DNA from: Venturia oleaginea
Lineage: Eukaryota; Ascomycota; Dothideomycetes; Venturiales; Venturiaceae
Assembly (NCBI GenBank): GCA_013176395.1
Contig: JABMLP010000024.1
Coordinates: 1 to 64,000 of the forward strand
Length of the DNA: 64,000 nucleotides
Direction: 5' to 3'
Shown here in pieces: positions 1 to 11,120 of the stretch. The notes beneath the pieces were generated by a model. The model ran no database searches, had not been told where the DNA came from, and worked only from the letters and a program-made list of their open reading frames with translations. The translations under genes were made by a program, and so were the position numbers. Position 1 is the first letter of the stretch; the number at the start of each line of letters is the position of its first letter.

Positions 1-448
1 CACAGCATCTTGTAAAGGCCTTTGAATCCAATAGGAAGGGAGCAAACTTAGCTACGGCAGGAACAGGCTTTATATACGCCATGCAAGGGAGCAACTGTTG
101 CGACAAGATTAGCATCGATCGGACGCTCGATGGTAGGAGGTCTTCTATTCCAAGAGGCTGAGTAAAAGCAAAGGGCTGATTATAATCTCCTCCGTCATTC
201 CCGTCGTTGAGATTGTGACTGCAAGCTCACACCAGCAGAGCTGGTATGGGATCTGTGGGAGGGGATGCATTCGAATTATCGCCAGAGATTGACAGGACGA
301 TGAGAATGTGCCATAGTAGGATGAAGTGGAGCTGATGTTGTGGCGGGCCGTTTCATGGCCCCCACTTCTCTTGTTTCACCTTCAGCTTTCTCTCTCCCTC
401 TTCACCACCCGATAACTCATTCCTTCAGTTCTCATCCATCTCATTTCT
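1..448. other. gene-free stretch at window start
   Basis: I see no convincing gene here. It is presumably the 3' flank of the small secreted-protein gene that ends at 449, plus whatever lies to the left of the window. Confidence 0.5.
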
Positions 449-865
449 TCAATTGTTCCAGGAAATACATGCTGGATAGTCGGGGTGCTTCAGGCATGTT
501 CGCTCGAAGGCGTTGAATAGGTCAAATCGCTTGTCTGGCCGCTTCAAATGGGTCGATTCCGCGTCGATTCCACCATCCTGCTGAGATGCGGGTTCCGCAA
601 GCTCTGTGCATTCTGAAAGACCTGGGCGGACTTTGCAATATATATCTGGTATCATTAACTGCCTTCTCTCGAGCGTTTCGCCATGGTCTAGTGGCTGGTC
701 ATCTTTGCGTGCTTCGTGTGCCACGGCACGATTCGCACCAAGTTCACCGTATGCTTCCGACGCAGCCAACTGTCTTTTTAAGTTCGAGACTCGGTAGCCA
801 AGAGGATGGGCGTAAGTCGTCGTTCCTAAAAGGATGGCAAGTATTGTGGCGAGTGCTGCTTTCAT
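449..865 (-). CDS. small secreted protein, candidate effector
   Basis: Intronless frame of 138 residues. It begins with a classical signal peptide: basic Lys2, a hydrophobic run to about residue 17, then Ala-His at a plausible cleavage point. Two dibasic sites (Lys-Arg-Gln near residue 31 and Arg-Arg-Gln near residue 68) could be Kex2 processing sites. The mature part is hydrophilic and has four cysteines in its second half, in a C-x9-C ... C-x8-C arrangement, enough for two disulfides. I recognise no enzyme family. The size, secretion signal and few cysteines fit an apoplastic effector or other secreted peptide of a plant-associated fungus, which is inference. A TATA-like run lies about 105 bp upstream on the minus strand. 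Confidence 0.6.
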   Translation of the reverse strand: MKAALATILAILLGTTTYAHPLGYRVSNLKRQLAASEAYGELGANRAVAHEARKDDQPLDHGETLERRQLMIPDIYCKVRPGLSECTELAEPASQQDGGIDAESTHLKRPDKRFDLFNAFERTCLKHPDYPACISWNN

Positions 866-1526
866 ATTCGGTGATGATTCTTTCTTGCCTTGGATTGGTT
901 TCGGAAATGTTTTGCTGATGGAGAGAAAGCTCTGCGTAGGAGGTAGATGAAAGCCCGAATAGAGTCCTTATATATATTTTTGGGGGAGAGCATCGCTTCG
1001 ACGTGTGCCAGAACCATGGAAACCAAATGTGGAGCCCCATTCGCCTACGGTGGAATTTCTGTTAGCTCGACTGGTGTGCTTCAGCTCCTCAAAGTCGATA
1101 CATTGAGTATCCCGAGATGCCTTAAAGAAGATGCGAGAGGCAAGGGCATGTTGAAAGAGCTGGGTTCGAGATTCTGCTGTATTCCAGGTCACATAACCGC
1201 TGTCGTAAAGTCCCTGCCGGTGGGTTGTTGAGCAGTAGTCAATCTGTTGCTCTTAGCATTGTTTCTATTTGAATGTTGTGCAGAGAGAAGCAGCACCAAA
1301 CACAACATTGTGGCGCTTTTCCGATCACTGCTACACTTCGACACTGAAAAAGTCCTTTACACTTTCATTTCCACCAACAAAACATCCGCCTCCGGCCCGC
1401 TGTATAGATAGTATCCCTCTCCACATCTTCCTCCTCCATCACCTTTACCAATCATTCAGAAACAGGAACATTCCTACAAATAGACCGAAGAAGCTAGAAA
1501 CTTTCCCTCGAAACCCGCATTACGAT
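866..1526. other. divergent intergenic region
   Basis: Lies between two divergently transcribed genes (minus-strand secreted protein and plus-strand phosphatase), so it should hold both promoters. The phosphatase frame stays open from 1269, but the low-complexity serine/proline-rich translation before 1527 resembles 5' untranslated sequence. CT-rich tracts near 1400-1450 are typical of fungal promoters. Confidence 0.5.
969..977 (-). promoter_or_regulatory. TATA-like box upstream of secreted-protein gene
   Basis: Alternating TA run of nine bases about 105 bp upstream of the minus-strand start at 865. Position and composition fit a core promoter, but no other support is visible. Confidence 0.3.
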
Positions 1527-2744
1527 ATGTCAGCACGCAAAACAATTCACCGGATCCTACCCGGGTTATACCTCAGCGGCTACGAACCAGCCTACGATGC
1601 AAACATGGTCAGAGTACGCGGAATCACCCACATATTGAAGGTCGCGCAAGAAACCACTTTCAGTGCAGTAACGCCCACGCGGACGTTTGTCATCGATGGC
1701 TTCCTGGCCATTGAAGTGCGAGACAGGTCGTTTGAGCGGATGTATCCCTGTTTCCAACAAATCGCGACGTTTATCCGCAATGCCCACGCAATTGGCGGAG
1801 TGGTTTTGGTTCATTGCCAAATGGGAGTCTCTCGAAGCGTCACCGCTGTCCTTGCCCACCTCATGATCAACGAAGGTCTCAAGTTGGCCGACGCTTACGA
1901 CCTCGTTGTTGCCAAACGATGTGTCATTCGGCCAAAGAATTATTTCGTCGTGGAGCTACGCATGCTGGAGAGAGACCTGTTCGGTCAGAACTTTCAAGTC
2001 GGCCATGTTCGAATCAGTGACGACGACCAAGGAGAGACCCACGCGCTGGACTGGAAGTACAGCCTTGGGTTACTCCACCATGGCTGGGGCAACCAGGAAG
2101 ATTTCACCGCGAAACCCACCAGTATACGCTGCGATTTAAACACAGCCATGTACAAACTCGTACGCGACAAATTGTGGGAGGCTGTTCGAACGGATGTTGC
2201 CCGGGGGGAAGCAGTCGGCCACCTCCGAGAGGTCATTGTATGGTACCGCACGCCGTACGAGCACAGAGGCGGACGCGCCATGATCTTCCGTATACTCTGG
2301 CGAGCCCTTCTACAGGATACCATCATATCTCTAAAGCAATTGTCCACCATGCTCACGACCATCTTAACCTCGATCGATGGGCAATACTTTAGGCACACGG
2401 AAGTACCCCATGCTCCTCACTACGCAGCAGATCTCATGCGTATGGTCGATACTTGGAATGCGGTCACACTCCCAGCGACCGAGGTAGAGGACTTCAGGTT
2501 GTTCGTCGCGTTTAGAAAACGGACGTTACGTATGGTGAATCCTACTTGGAAGAGGACTGATGAACTTCACCTAACTGACGCTACGTCTCTGGAGATTCTC
2601 CTGTACTATTGCTACAGACATTGCAAGGAGAAAGAGCGGGGATTACAAGTGGATTCGAGAATCGAGGCAGCGATTCACGGATACCACGACAGGAGGACCG
2701 ACGGTGAAGTGATGAAAGTCGTCGAGGAACTTGATGTTGGTTGA
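1527..2744 (+). CDS. dual-specificity protein phosphatase
   Basis: Predicted cytosolic protein-tyrosine/serine-threonine phosphatase of 405 residues. The N-terminal 150 residues form a DSPc fold: an LPGLYLSGY-type opening strand at 11-19, a general-acid Asp near residue 66, and the P-loop HCQMGVSRS at 96-104 with Cys97 as nucleophile and Arg103 binding phosphate. The remaining 250 residues are an unrecognised helical C-terminal region. The frame is open upstream from 1269, but I chose the ATG at 1527 because the domain begins there and the upstream translation looks non-coding. No intron is needed. The substrate cannot be told from sequence. Confidence 0.85.
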   Translation: MSARKTIHRILPGLYLSGYEPAYDANMVRVRGITHILKVAQETTFSAVTPTRTFVIDGFLAIEVRDRSFERMYPCFQQIATFIRNAHAIGGVVLVHCQMGVSRSVTAVLAHLMINEGLKLADAYDLVVAKRCVIRPKNYFVVELRMLERDLFGQNFQVGHVRISDDDQGETHALDWKYSLGLLHHGWGNQEDFTAKPTSIRCDLNTAMYKLVRDKLWEAVRTDVARGEAVGHLREVIVWYRTPYEHRGGRAMIFRILWRALLQDTIISLKQLSTMLTTILTSIDGQYFRHTEVPHAPHYAADLMRMVDTWNAVTLPATEVEDFRLFVAFRKRTLRMVNPTWKRTDELHLTDATSLEILLYYCYRHCKEKERGLQVDSRIEAAIHGYHDRRTDGEVMKVVEELDVG

Positions 2745-3829
2745 GCGCTCAGATGGAGACAATGTTAGCTGCTGGGATTTGGAGACTATACCACTTTTCC
2801 TCGATACCATGAGCCTGACAAGACCCCCCTCCCTCCACAGATCCAACGAACCAAGAAAATAAACAAACGGAGAAGTTGAAAAATACCTCCGACACTAACG
2901 CGATCCCATCAATTTTAAAAGGCTCCATCAGATCCCAACACCGCAATTACGAACACGAGGTTTCCAGCCAAAAATACAAATACCACGGTACCCCACCCAC
3001 TCCAGATTTCCCATCTCCCAGCCTTCACTTACTCCATTCCAGGCCTAAAGTCAAGTCATACAAATAAAGCCAGGGCCAGGGCCAGGGCCAGGGCCAGGGC
3101 CAGGCAAGGGAGTAGATCTGCATCTTACCTAGATATCCAAGCCAAGACACAAGCGGGGAAATCCATCTTACCGGTTTTCAAGGGCGCGTAGATATCTACC
3201 CACCAGACGCCATCGCTTCACCTTTATTTATTTTTGGGTTTTTGAGAATGAGAAAAGGGTAATATAGAAGTGAGATACTGAGCAAATTTCATAGGGCGGA
3301 TGATCCGTCACTTTTTGGTTTTCAGCGCTGCCTTGAATCTTTTCGTAATCATGAACAAAAAGAAAACCGCCCATTGATATGTTCGACGTCAATAGATCTA
3401 TCGAAAGCTCTGGGGTCTCACCATTTCTACACCCATCTCCGTTCAGTTCATTCTACACCCGTTCGTTCGCCGAAACAGGAAAATATTTCGGCATAAAAGG
3501 TGGTGATATCGATCTCGATTACAAAAACGGCGAGTTCAAGGTCTTGTGTCAAAGCAGCGGACAACTCAATTCCAAGCACCCATGAAAAGATGGGATGACG
3601 AGTGAACACGTTTCCAATGTACAAGTGCTAATGTCTCCAAAAGAGCCCATAGCTGTACACAAGTATTCTTCCTCTGCATCGCATATTCATCCGTCCCCAT
3701 CCAAGCAATACCCAACGTCATGCCCAAATTCCAAATCCAACAAGCCGCGAATGAACAAATGGGGAATCCATAGCCAAACCAAAAAAAAGAAAACAAAAAA
3801 CAACACCAAGAATACAAAATCTTCATCAA
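2745..3829. other. convergent intergenic spacer
   Basis: Spacer between convergent genes (phosphatase + and MFS transporter -). It contains the hexamer repeat at 3070-3104 and AT-rich, A-run-containing sequence toward 3780. No supported gene. Confidence 0.5.
3070..3104. repeat. (CCAGGG)n hexamer microsatellite
   Basis: Five perfect CCAGGG units plus a sixth partial one. The plus strand therefore carries five regularly spaced GGG runs, which could form a G-quadruplex. It sits in a 3' spacer. Confidence 0.9.
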
Positions 3830-5813
3830 CTAGACAACCGCCCCCTTTTTCTCATTAACCTCCTCCTCCGCCATCTGCCTGTTCGCCTGTGCGGCCCTCT
3901 CTCTGGCTTTGTCTTGCATAACAGACCTAGCCGTACTCATCCTAGTTCCCATGGCCGGTCTCTGCGCCCCGCTGGTCGTAGAACCAGTTAAGCTACCTCT
4001 CCGACTTGCACTAGGCGTGGCCATACGACTTCCACTCGGCGTCGCATAGCTCTGTCTTCTGGATCCATAAGCACCTGAAATAACAGAGACACGTCTTGAG
4101 CCACCCTCGCGCGCCTGTTGCAATTGTTGCGCAAATGGTGATCTGGCTCTCAGAACAGGTCCCTTCCAGTAGATGACGTAGACGGCCAGCACAAGCACGG
4201 TAGCGATACAAGCTAGGATTGTGGAGGCATACTCGAGATGGTATTTTCCACCGATGTTGGTGAAGAAGGGGGTAGCCGGGATGGTGAGGACACCAGCCAA
4301 GAAGTCACGAGACCAACCATTTCCACCTGTTGCTGAGGCGGAATAGGGACCGTATGCGCAGATCATGTAGTCGATCGTGGCCATGTAGATGCTGTAATTT
4401 GCGATACCGATGATTGCCGAACCGACCATCGTGCCCATCCAGTGGACTGGTGGGCCAAGGGAGGTCCAGGCGAAAATAAACAGGCCGATTGGAAGGCAAG
4501 GTGCCGTCCATAGTAGCCAGTATAATCGAGATTCGAATTGTGCGTGTTCGTCTTGGGGGTTGCTTTGGCGGGCTTTGATGTTTTTGCGAATGGCGGGAAT
4601 GAAAAGTGCCCAGGCTATGAAGTAGCCGATGAGAATTGGGATGAAGGCGAGACCGATTTCGATAGGTCCAAAGCCCCATTGCTCGTACACGAGTGCGTAT
4701 GACTGCAAGAACATGAAGATGAGGGCGTCACTGAAACCACTCAGAAGTGAGAGCACTAGAACGATCGGTTCAGTCAGGAACATCTTGAACGGTCGAATCC
4801 ATGTGACGAGGATTTCGTGGACGGAGAATCGTTCTCGGAACGGCGTGAGCTCGTTGGGTCCATAAAGGTTTGGTGCTTCGCCGCTCTCCCTCCGTTTCTT
4901 TGCAATTCTGTCCATCAAAATCGTTGACCGAGTTTCTGGTGCAAGGAAAAAGTGAATCAGCTGGACAACGCCACCGAAAATCAGCTGTATCCACATGCAC
5001 CATCTCCAATTGAGGGACTTTTCGACGAAGCCTAGGTCGCAGTTAGTTTCCGAAGCCATTCGCAAAAGCGTAAAAAATCTTACCTCCAACCACTGGACCA
5101 AGCGCAGAGCCTCCAACAGACGAAAACACAACATAGGCCACAGCGTATTGCTGGCGGTCGGCATCCCACATATCTGCAATCATGCCTAGAGTAACAGATC
5201 CTCCAGCTGAAGACAGACCACCGAGAAATCGTCCGACCATTATGGAGGCAAAGTTTGGGGCCAAGGCAACAGGTAGTTGCCAGACATTGACCAAGAACAG
5301 CGAGGCCTGTAGTACCCAGAATCGCCCCAACTCCTCAGACCATGGCGCCCACAGCTCGCAACCAAAAGCGTATGCGACCAGGAAAATCATAGCACCACAT
5401 CGCGCGGCTTGAGCGCTGACGTTAAACTCTTCAGAGATTCCACCGAGAGCGTTGGAGTAGAGGGAGGTGTTGAAGTTCATGGAAACTTGGATCCAGAAAA
5501 TGACCGTCTAGGCGATGCGATTGTGATTAGTAGCTGTACCATGTTCGGGACGCAGAGTGCATACCAGAATGGACCATTTCTTCCAAGTTGGAAATGAAAA
5601 GCCGAGCTCATCATAGCAATCTTCTTCATTGATCTCAATCTTCTCGTTTCCTTCTTCGTCAAGGTGAGTGGATTTTGCGCCAGCTTGAGCATTCGTGTGT
5701 GCAGCGCGTAGGGCATCGAGACCATTCTGATCACTCGAGGTGTCTGATTCCCGGGCTTTTTTTTCCTCCGTGTCTGCTATATGCGCGTGGCGGACTGGTT
5801 TAGGGTCTGCCAT
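3830..5813 (-). CDS. MFS transporter, DHA1 polyamine/drug type
   Basis: Plasma-membrane proton antiporter of the major facilitator superfamily, 624 residues from three exons: 5813-5565, 5507-5084 and 5031-3830. Introns 5508-5564 (GTATGC...CTAG) and 5032-5083 (GTAAGA...CTAACTGCGACCTAG) both restore frame, rejoining ...KKWSIL with TVIFWIQ and ...GPVVGG with FVEKSLNW. A hydrophilic N-terminus of about 75 residues precedes 12 predicted membrane segments. A GRFLGGL segment, GPVVGG after the first helices, and a cytoplasmic central loop holding a PNLYGP motif match the fungal polyamine/multidrug (TPO/FLR1-like) family. The C-terminal tail of about 100 residues is Ser/Arg/Thr-rich and probably phosphorylated. 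The start is the second in-frame ATG (MADPKP), which lies inside the conserved hydrophilic head. Substrate unknown. Confidence 0.88.
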
Positions 5814-7480
5814 AATGGCGCAGATGGATAGGATATGCAAAGGTGAGTATGGCTATAGTCGATGCATGGAGTGAAGATGGATTTGGGACTGGGTGATTCA
5901 GGACAATAGTGGGAAGGATGGAGTAGTTAAAACACAGCAGGGTCAATGCGACGGGTAGCTGTGCAAATTGATACTCGATGTGACCTTGGATGGAGATGTA
6001 CCCGACGTCATACCCCAGTCGATGCCGTTGAACAAACCATGGTTCGAACTAAAGACGGTGAATGAGATCCCACTTGGGGCCTTGGTATCGACTGCTCACT
6101 GCAGGACACGGAAGGCGTGCCGAGTCAACGCTCGTCTCTCTTCTTGAACTGGAGCTTTTCTTGATTTTGGATTCAAGTAGTGGTTGCATTTCATTGTTGG
6201 GGACAGCGCGACGAAAGCCGATGGCATGATCAAAGCTGGGGAAGGGGCCTTGGAGAATGCATCTCGGGTTCGACTGCTACGAGCAATCATCGTCACTCAC
6301 CTAGGTGTTGACATCTCTTCACGTCCGAGGCCCGGGCGAGCTAATATTATTATTCTAGTGGCGTCGGGACCATTCTGTATTGGGAGTATTTTACGTAGCT
6401 ATTCGGGCTAAAAGCATATTAGAAAGCCAATTCTTGCCTGCACCCCGAAGTTTACCCCAATATACTGCACCGCTTTGTGGGGTCGTCACCGTTGAAAGCG
6501 GGTCGTCGTACGACTGGTTGAATATCACTCGTACAACTGGTTGAATATCACTCGTACGACTGGTTGGACATTACTCGTACGACTGGTTGGAATATCAAGA
6601 ATTCATAACGAGGTGAAGTCGGTCCCGACAAGCAATTGATCAAGCTTTGCGGCTTCAAAAGGTGTTGGCGATCTGATGACACAACTTGGCGATTATATTC
6701 GTCCGCATCTTATGTGAGACGCGAAGGCTTCTTCTAAGTGGCCAATGGTTGGCGTTCCTTGGCAACGTTATTGAGGGGCAAGACGAGGTCGATCAGGTCC
6801 GAATGAGGATGAGAAACTGTGGGCATGTCTCCGGCAAAGACTTTTTCCGCATCACCAGACATATTTTTTTTGCTCTCTCAACCTAACTTTTATCAGGAAA
6901 TGGTTTGCTTGGGATTTTCCGTTGAGCTTGGAGATTTTTCATCAAAATCATGTAAATTCTTCCCTACGAATTCGGATTTCCTCCCTATCGTATAGATACC
7001 TTGGAATCTGACGGGATCGAATATTCCAGAACACAAGGAGACCTGTATTTTCTCATGCTTGGAATCTAACAAAGCCAAATCATCAACCTCGACAACGTTT
7101 CTGTAGCGATGCGTTGAACGAACAAACTTGCTCTCGATCCAAGGCTTTAAGTTTACAGTTTGACTATGCGAGGAACAAAAGGCAGTTTCATTCACCTATG
7201 CTGCATCCTCTTCCCAACTTCGCCTTCAAAAACCAACGCGTTGCAGAGCACGACAGTAGGACAGTATCAAAAAAGGTAAGGGATCAATACATCAACAATC
7301 AAGCACGTATCGAGACCTCTGTCATCTGTCATCTCGAAACGCCCAATTTAGAGATGGTCAGATAAAATGTCTATATTTCAAACATTCATAGTACCAGCCC
7401 ACAATCTTGGACGAAGCTGCTCAGGACCACTTGCCTCTCCACTCATCCATTACTTCTTTGTATCCCACACATAGTGTCAA
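5814..7480. other. long intergenic region
   Basis: About 1.7 kb between divergent genes with no supported coding sequence. It contains the 23-bp tandem repeat at 6507-6597. The part near 5814-6000 should hold the transporter promoter and the part near 7380-7480 the promoter of the cysteine-rich secreted protein. Confidence 0.5.
6507..6597. repeat. four-copy 23-bp tandem repeat
   Basis: Four head-to-tail copies of a 23-bp unit that begins with the palindrome CGTACG followed by ACTGGTT. Copies 2-4 differ by a few substitutions. There are no spacers, so it is not a CRISPR array. It could be an array of protein-binding sites or simple slippage. Confidence 0.85.
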
Positions 7481-7822
7481 ATGAAAGTCTCCTCCCTCGC
7501 CTTCGCGACGCTCATCGCACCCACAGTCTTCGCAACACTGCCTGCACCACAATCACCAGTAAGTTGGTTTCCCTCGGAAAATACATGTCCGCCACAAGGT
7601 TGACATGAACTAAAGGAAGACACTCATGGCATCTATGCCAGACAGGGAGGAATAGGTTGGCGTCCCGATAACAAGGGCTGTCGAAGTTATGGTCCTTGTT
7701 CCGATGGAAACGGATGTCAGGGTGATGGCTGCGTTTGTGGCATTCCTCCTACGAAAGGAGATCGCGAAAACCAGACCTTTTGTTTCTACAAAGGTTCGGT
7801 TGGTGGGATTGGAGCTGGTTGA
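7481..7822 (+). CDS. six-cysteine secreted miniprotein (two exons)
   Basis: Exon 1 (7481-7558, 26 codons) encodes a signal peptide: MKVSS, then a hydrophobic core, then Ala-Thr-Leu-Pro. A phase-0 intron 7559-7645 (GTAAGT...ACAG) leads to exon 2 (7646-7822, 58 codons). The first two upstream AG acceptors create immediate stops, so the third (GACAG) is chosen. The mature 60-odd residues are Gly-rich with six cysteines in the pattern C-x5-C-x6-C-x4-C-x-C-x14-C, consistent with three disulfides and a compact knottin-like fold. One possible N-glycosylation site (NQT) is present. I do not recognise the family. An apoplastic effector or antimicrobial peptide is plausible inference. It was found by reading the splice sites, not from a long frame. 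Confidence 0.72.
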
Positions 7823-9586
7823 TGCCTTTTCTTTGGCAGAAGTGCTGCTGATACTTGGGGGTTTTTAATGTTATTTTCTTTGATGCGGTATAGAATTACT
7901 GCTGAATAGAAATGTAATCGAGGTTCTCAAGTAGTTGATGTTCTTTATGTTGTGGGCATTTCAGCGGATGCCATTGGAAGACCTTCCGTTCCATTCGGCT
8001 CGGGCGTCCAAAAAATCTTGTCTCCCCGCAATCCCCCACAACTTCTTATCTCAGACCCAATTCTCATGTCTTCAACCTAATCCTCCGTCGACAACTCGCA
8101 CAGTATCAGTGTCACCCGCTTCGCTGGCACTACGGTGTTGGCTTGGCCCTCCGTTTTTTTAGTCGCAAGCTCCCTCCAGAACTCCGGACCTGCGCCCCGT
8201 AGTATCTGTCGGCCAGCCGAGAACGTGAAGGTGTGAGCGAAGGCTTGTAAGAGAAGAATAACACCTCGGTACTAGCGGGTTGGCCGCGTGTCAATAGGAG
8301 GAGGACGAGGTCCCGACACTCGAGAGGCAGGTCTATTGGCAGGAGAGCAGTTCAGCTGAAAATGGAGATTCTCGACTTCAGCCTGGTCCTTCCTGATGCC
8401 GGTACACGTCCCACGCTACCCAATACATATCAGGAATGTGGTATTATACTGGATTGTTGTTATTTTGCTGTGCGATATGGTACACACCAATCATATAGGC
8501 AACAGTTGTCCAGTTCCACCAAGGCACAATTCCAATCCCGATTCTCCTTGACCATTACCGATCCATATCTGCAAGCCCAAATCAGTACGCTGTACCACAT
8601 CATATGGCTAAGCAGCCCACACCTAATAACTAATACATTACCACAGGCTAACGAAGAGGAGGAATAGAAAAGGAGGAATTTATAGCTCTGTCGGGCAAAG
8701 CTTCCGTTGTACAAGTTTATAATGGCAGTTGGTGCAAATTTCTTCCAGTCGTGGATAATAAATAACTTAGAGTGGCGCAATGGCGACGTCCTAAGGCGGG
8801 GTTCCACAAGGTACCGTAATAGAAGCAGTTGGGCGTTGTGTTGTAACAAACACAGCGCCCAATTATTATTATTGTTGGAGTGTGATGTGGTGGTCCATCC
8901 TATAGATATCTGGAGCGCTTCAAAGTATGCGCGTAAACTTCAAGCCATGATTATGGTCCTCTCCTCTCGCTCCTCGCTTTCACGTTTGCAGGATTACCAT
9001 CATTTTGTCAGATTCGAGTATCTGACTTGCTCACTCACCTCGAGCTTCCATGCTTGTCCTTTATGGTAATTTCCTCCAAGTCACAACGCAAAACAGTGAG
9101 ACCTTGCTTGTACAATGTTGATAATGTCTATCTGTTGCTATCAGAAATTGAAAGATCTCGATATCAAATAAGCAGAGTACATCCAATCATGGCCTTCTGT
9201 GCCTCCAGATCTGTATCCACTTTCTAGTAAGAGTCTCTTCAAAAACACTGTGAGTAGAAATTGTCTAAAAGCGGTAGAGACCTGCCTATATATAATTTTC
9301 GAGTTACTCAAAAAGTAAACTATCCGCGCTCAGATCCTCTAGGAGCGACGAAACGAGGTACGAGTAAATCTAAGCACGTGAGCAAAAGAGGTCAGATTTA
9401 TAAGATACCCCAAAAGGGGAAAATTCAATGTTCGTCTCTTTGCGCTTGGACCGCTCCTAACTTCACACCTTCTTCAACTCCATCTTTACCATCACCATTT
9501 CGCCCCATCTCATCAAACATCGCCTGTACAGTCTTTAATACAGGTCTCTCGCTCCGCCGTGCCAGGTCATCAGTTCAACCTGGGAT
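7823..9586. other. long intergenic region
   Basis: About 1.75 kb with only short, uncharacteristic frames. Nothing resembles an RNA gene or transposon end. The last 200 bp, before the rhomboid start, are presumably its promoter. Confidence 0.45.
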
Positions 9587-11120
9587 ATGAACGTCTGCAC
9601 GCGGCGCCTTCTCTCGACGCGACGTCAACCCGCCTCTTCTATTATCCGTCCGACAAGATGCACACCCTCACTATTAGTAAGACCGCGTTCTCATAGCCAA
9701 CGGTATGCTTCCTTCGGACCGAAACTTCCACCTGGGGATGAGCGAACGGAACAAGAACGTGCTGCTGATTTGATCGAACCCAAGCATCGAGCAGCGCAAG
9801 CGAGAAAAGAAGCCAAGCGGCAGCTACGCGACTTGAATTTGAGTGATCCTGATGTCGTCAACTTCTCTAATCGACCACCTGCAATCTCCTGGAGGCCTCT
9901 TTTCGTCGGATTGGGGATGTGTGTAACGGCGTTTCTGGCTGCCGAAGCGCTCGATGGAAGGGCAGATGCCCAAGCACTAGAAATCATGTCTAAGTCCGGC
10001 TGGCGTAGCGCAACATTACAGGAATTCAAGAGAGCTGTTGCGGCCAAAACCATGTCCCCGCTTACTTTGATCGATCATTTCTTCGGTACTGACACAGTAA
10101 GGTGGTGGGCCACGCGTTCCGATGGTTACCATGCGACCGTCATCATAATCGCCACCAACGCCGTGGTCTTTCTTGCTTGGAGTCTGGCTTCAAGAGTGCC
10201 GGCATTGTCGAACGCGATGGAAAGATCTTTCGTCCACTTCCCTGGAGTCACGCCATCATACACTTTACTCACGTCAGTCTTCAGCCATAAGGTGCGTAAG
10301 ATTCCATCACTCACCCGTCTCATTGTCGAGACACAGCAATCCAACTGTCCTCTCATCCGCCTAAACTTTATCATCTGCCTCGACTTGAGATTTTCATCGC
10401 CATATCTGGGGCGATCAATCTTGCAGATTTATCCACAGTATGGTCATCTCAGTCGATAACCCTATCTGCAAAAGCTATGCGATGAACAAAATAGAGACAA
10501 GAAAGATTCAAGACCTCCAGGATGATAATAGCTGACAGTTCAAGTAGAGTTTCACGCATTTTGCTTTCAACATGCTCGCCCTGTACTCTTTCGGGCCGCC
10601 CTGCTTTGACTACCTCACTGTTCGAAGAATGATGCAATACCCGAACATTTACGAGAGCACACCACAACAGAGGCTCACAATGAACTTGAACACGACATTT
10701 CACAGCATTTTCTTCTTCGTCTCTTGTGGCATTTGCGCAAATCTCATCCCGCATTACATCAAATTGCTGTCGTTTCGCTCCCAAACCCTCATGTTCTCGA
10801 AGGTTGCACTTGCGCTTCTCCCGATGCCTGGCCTAGGGGCATCCGGCGCCGTGTACAGCTGTCTCGTTGTTGAGGCTTTCCACAATCCTGATCACCAGAT
10901 CGCACTCATATTTCTACCATTCGTTCCTTTTAGCATCGGCTACGGTGTCACAGGAATGGTTGCTCTCGATACTGTTGGCGTGCTACGCGGCTGGCACACT
11001 TTCGATCATCTGTGTCATTTAAGTGGAGCTGCAATTGGAGCAGGTGCGTATTTTTATGGCCCTGCTGTGTGGTACAAGGCTCAATCTTTGCTACGGGGCG
11101 GAAAAATCTCTTCTCGTTGA
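9587..11120 (+). CDS. mitochondrial-type rhomboid intramembrane serine protease
   Basis: Integral inner-membrane protease of the PARL/Pcp1 type that would cleave membrane-anchored mitochondrial proteins. Two exons, 9587-10291 and 10548-11120, are joined in phase 0 by a 256-nt intron (GTGCGT...TAG), giving 425 residues. The Arg/Ser-rich, acid-free N-terminus (residues 1-40) is a mitochondrial presequence. After splicing the sequence reads FSHK-SFTHFAFNM, the family's HxxxN element. The catalytic dyad is visible: Ser334 in GASGAV and His392 in DHLCHLSGA. Six to seven membrane segments are predicted. The intron is long for this window, so a small extra exon is possible, but the direct junction matches the family. 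Confidence 0.87.

Noticed and set aside
3070..3104. Internal telomere repeat
   Set aside because: The unit is CCAGGG, not CCCTAA/TTAGGG, and the gene content does not look subtelomeric.
6507..6597. CRISPR-like array
   Set aside because: Units are directly adjacent without spacers, and the genome is eukaryotic.
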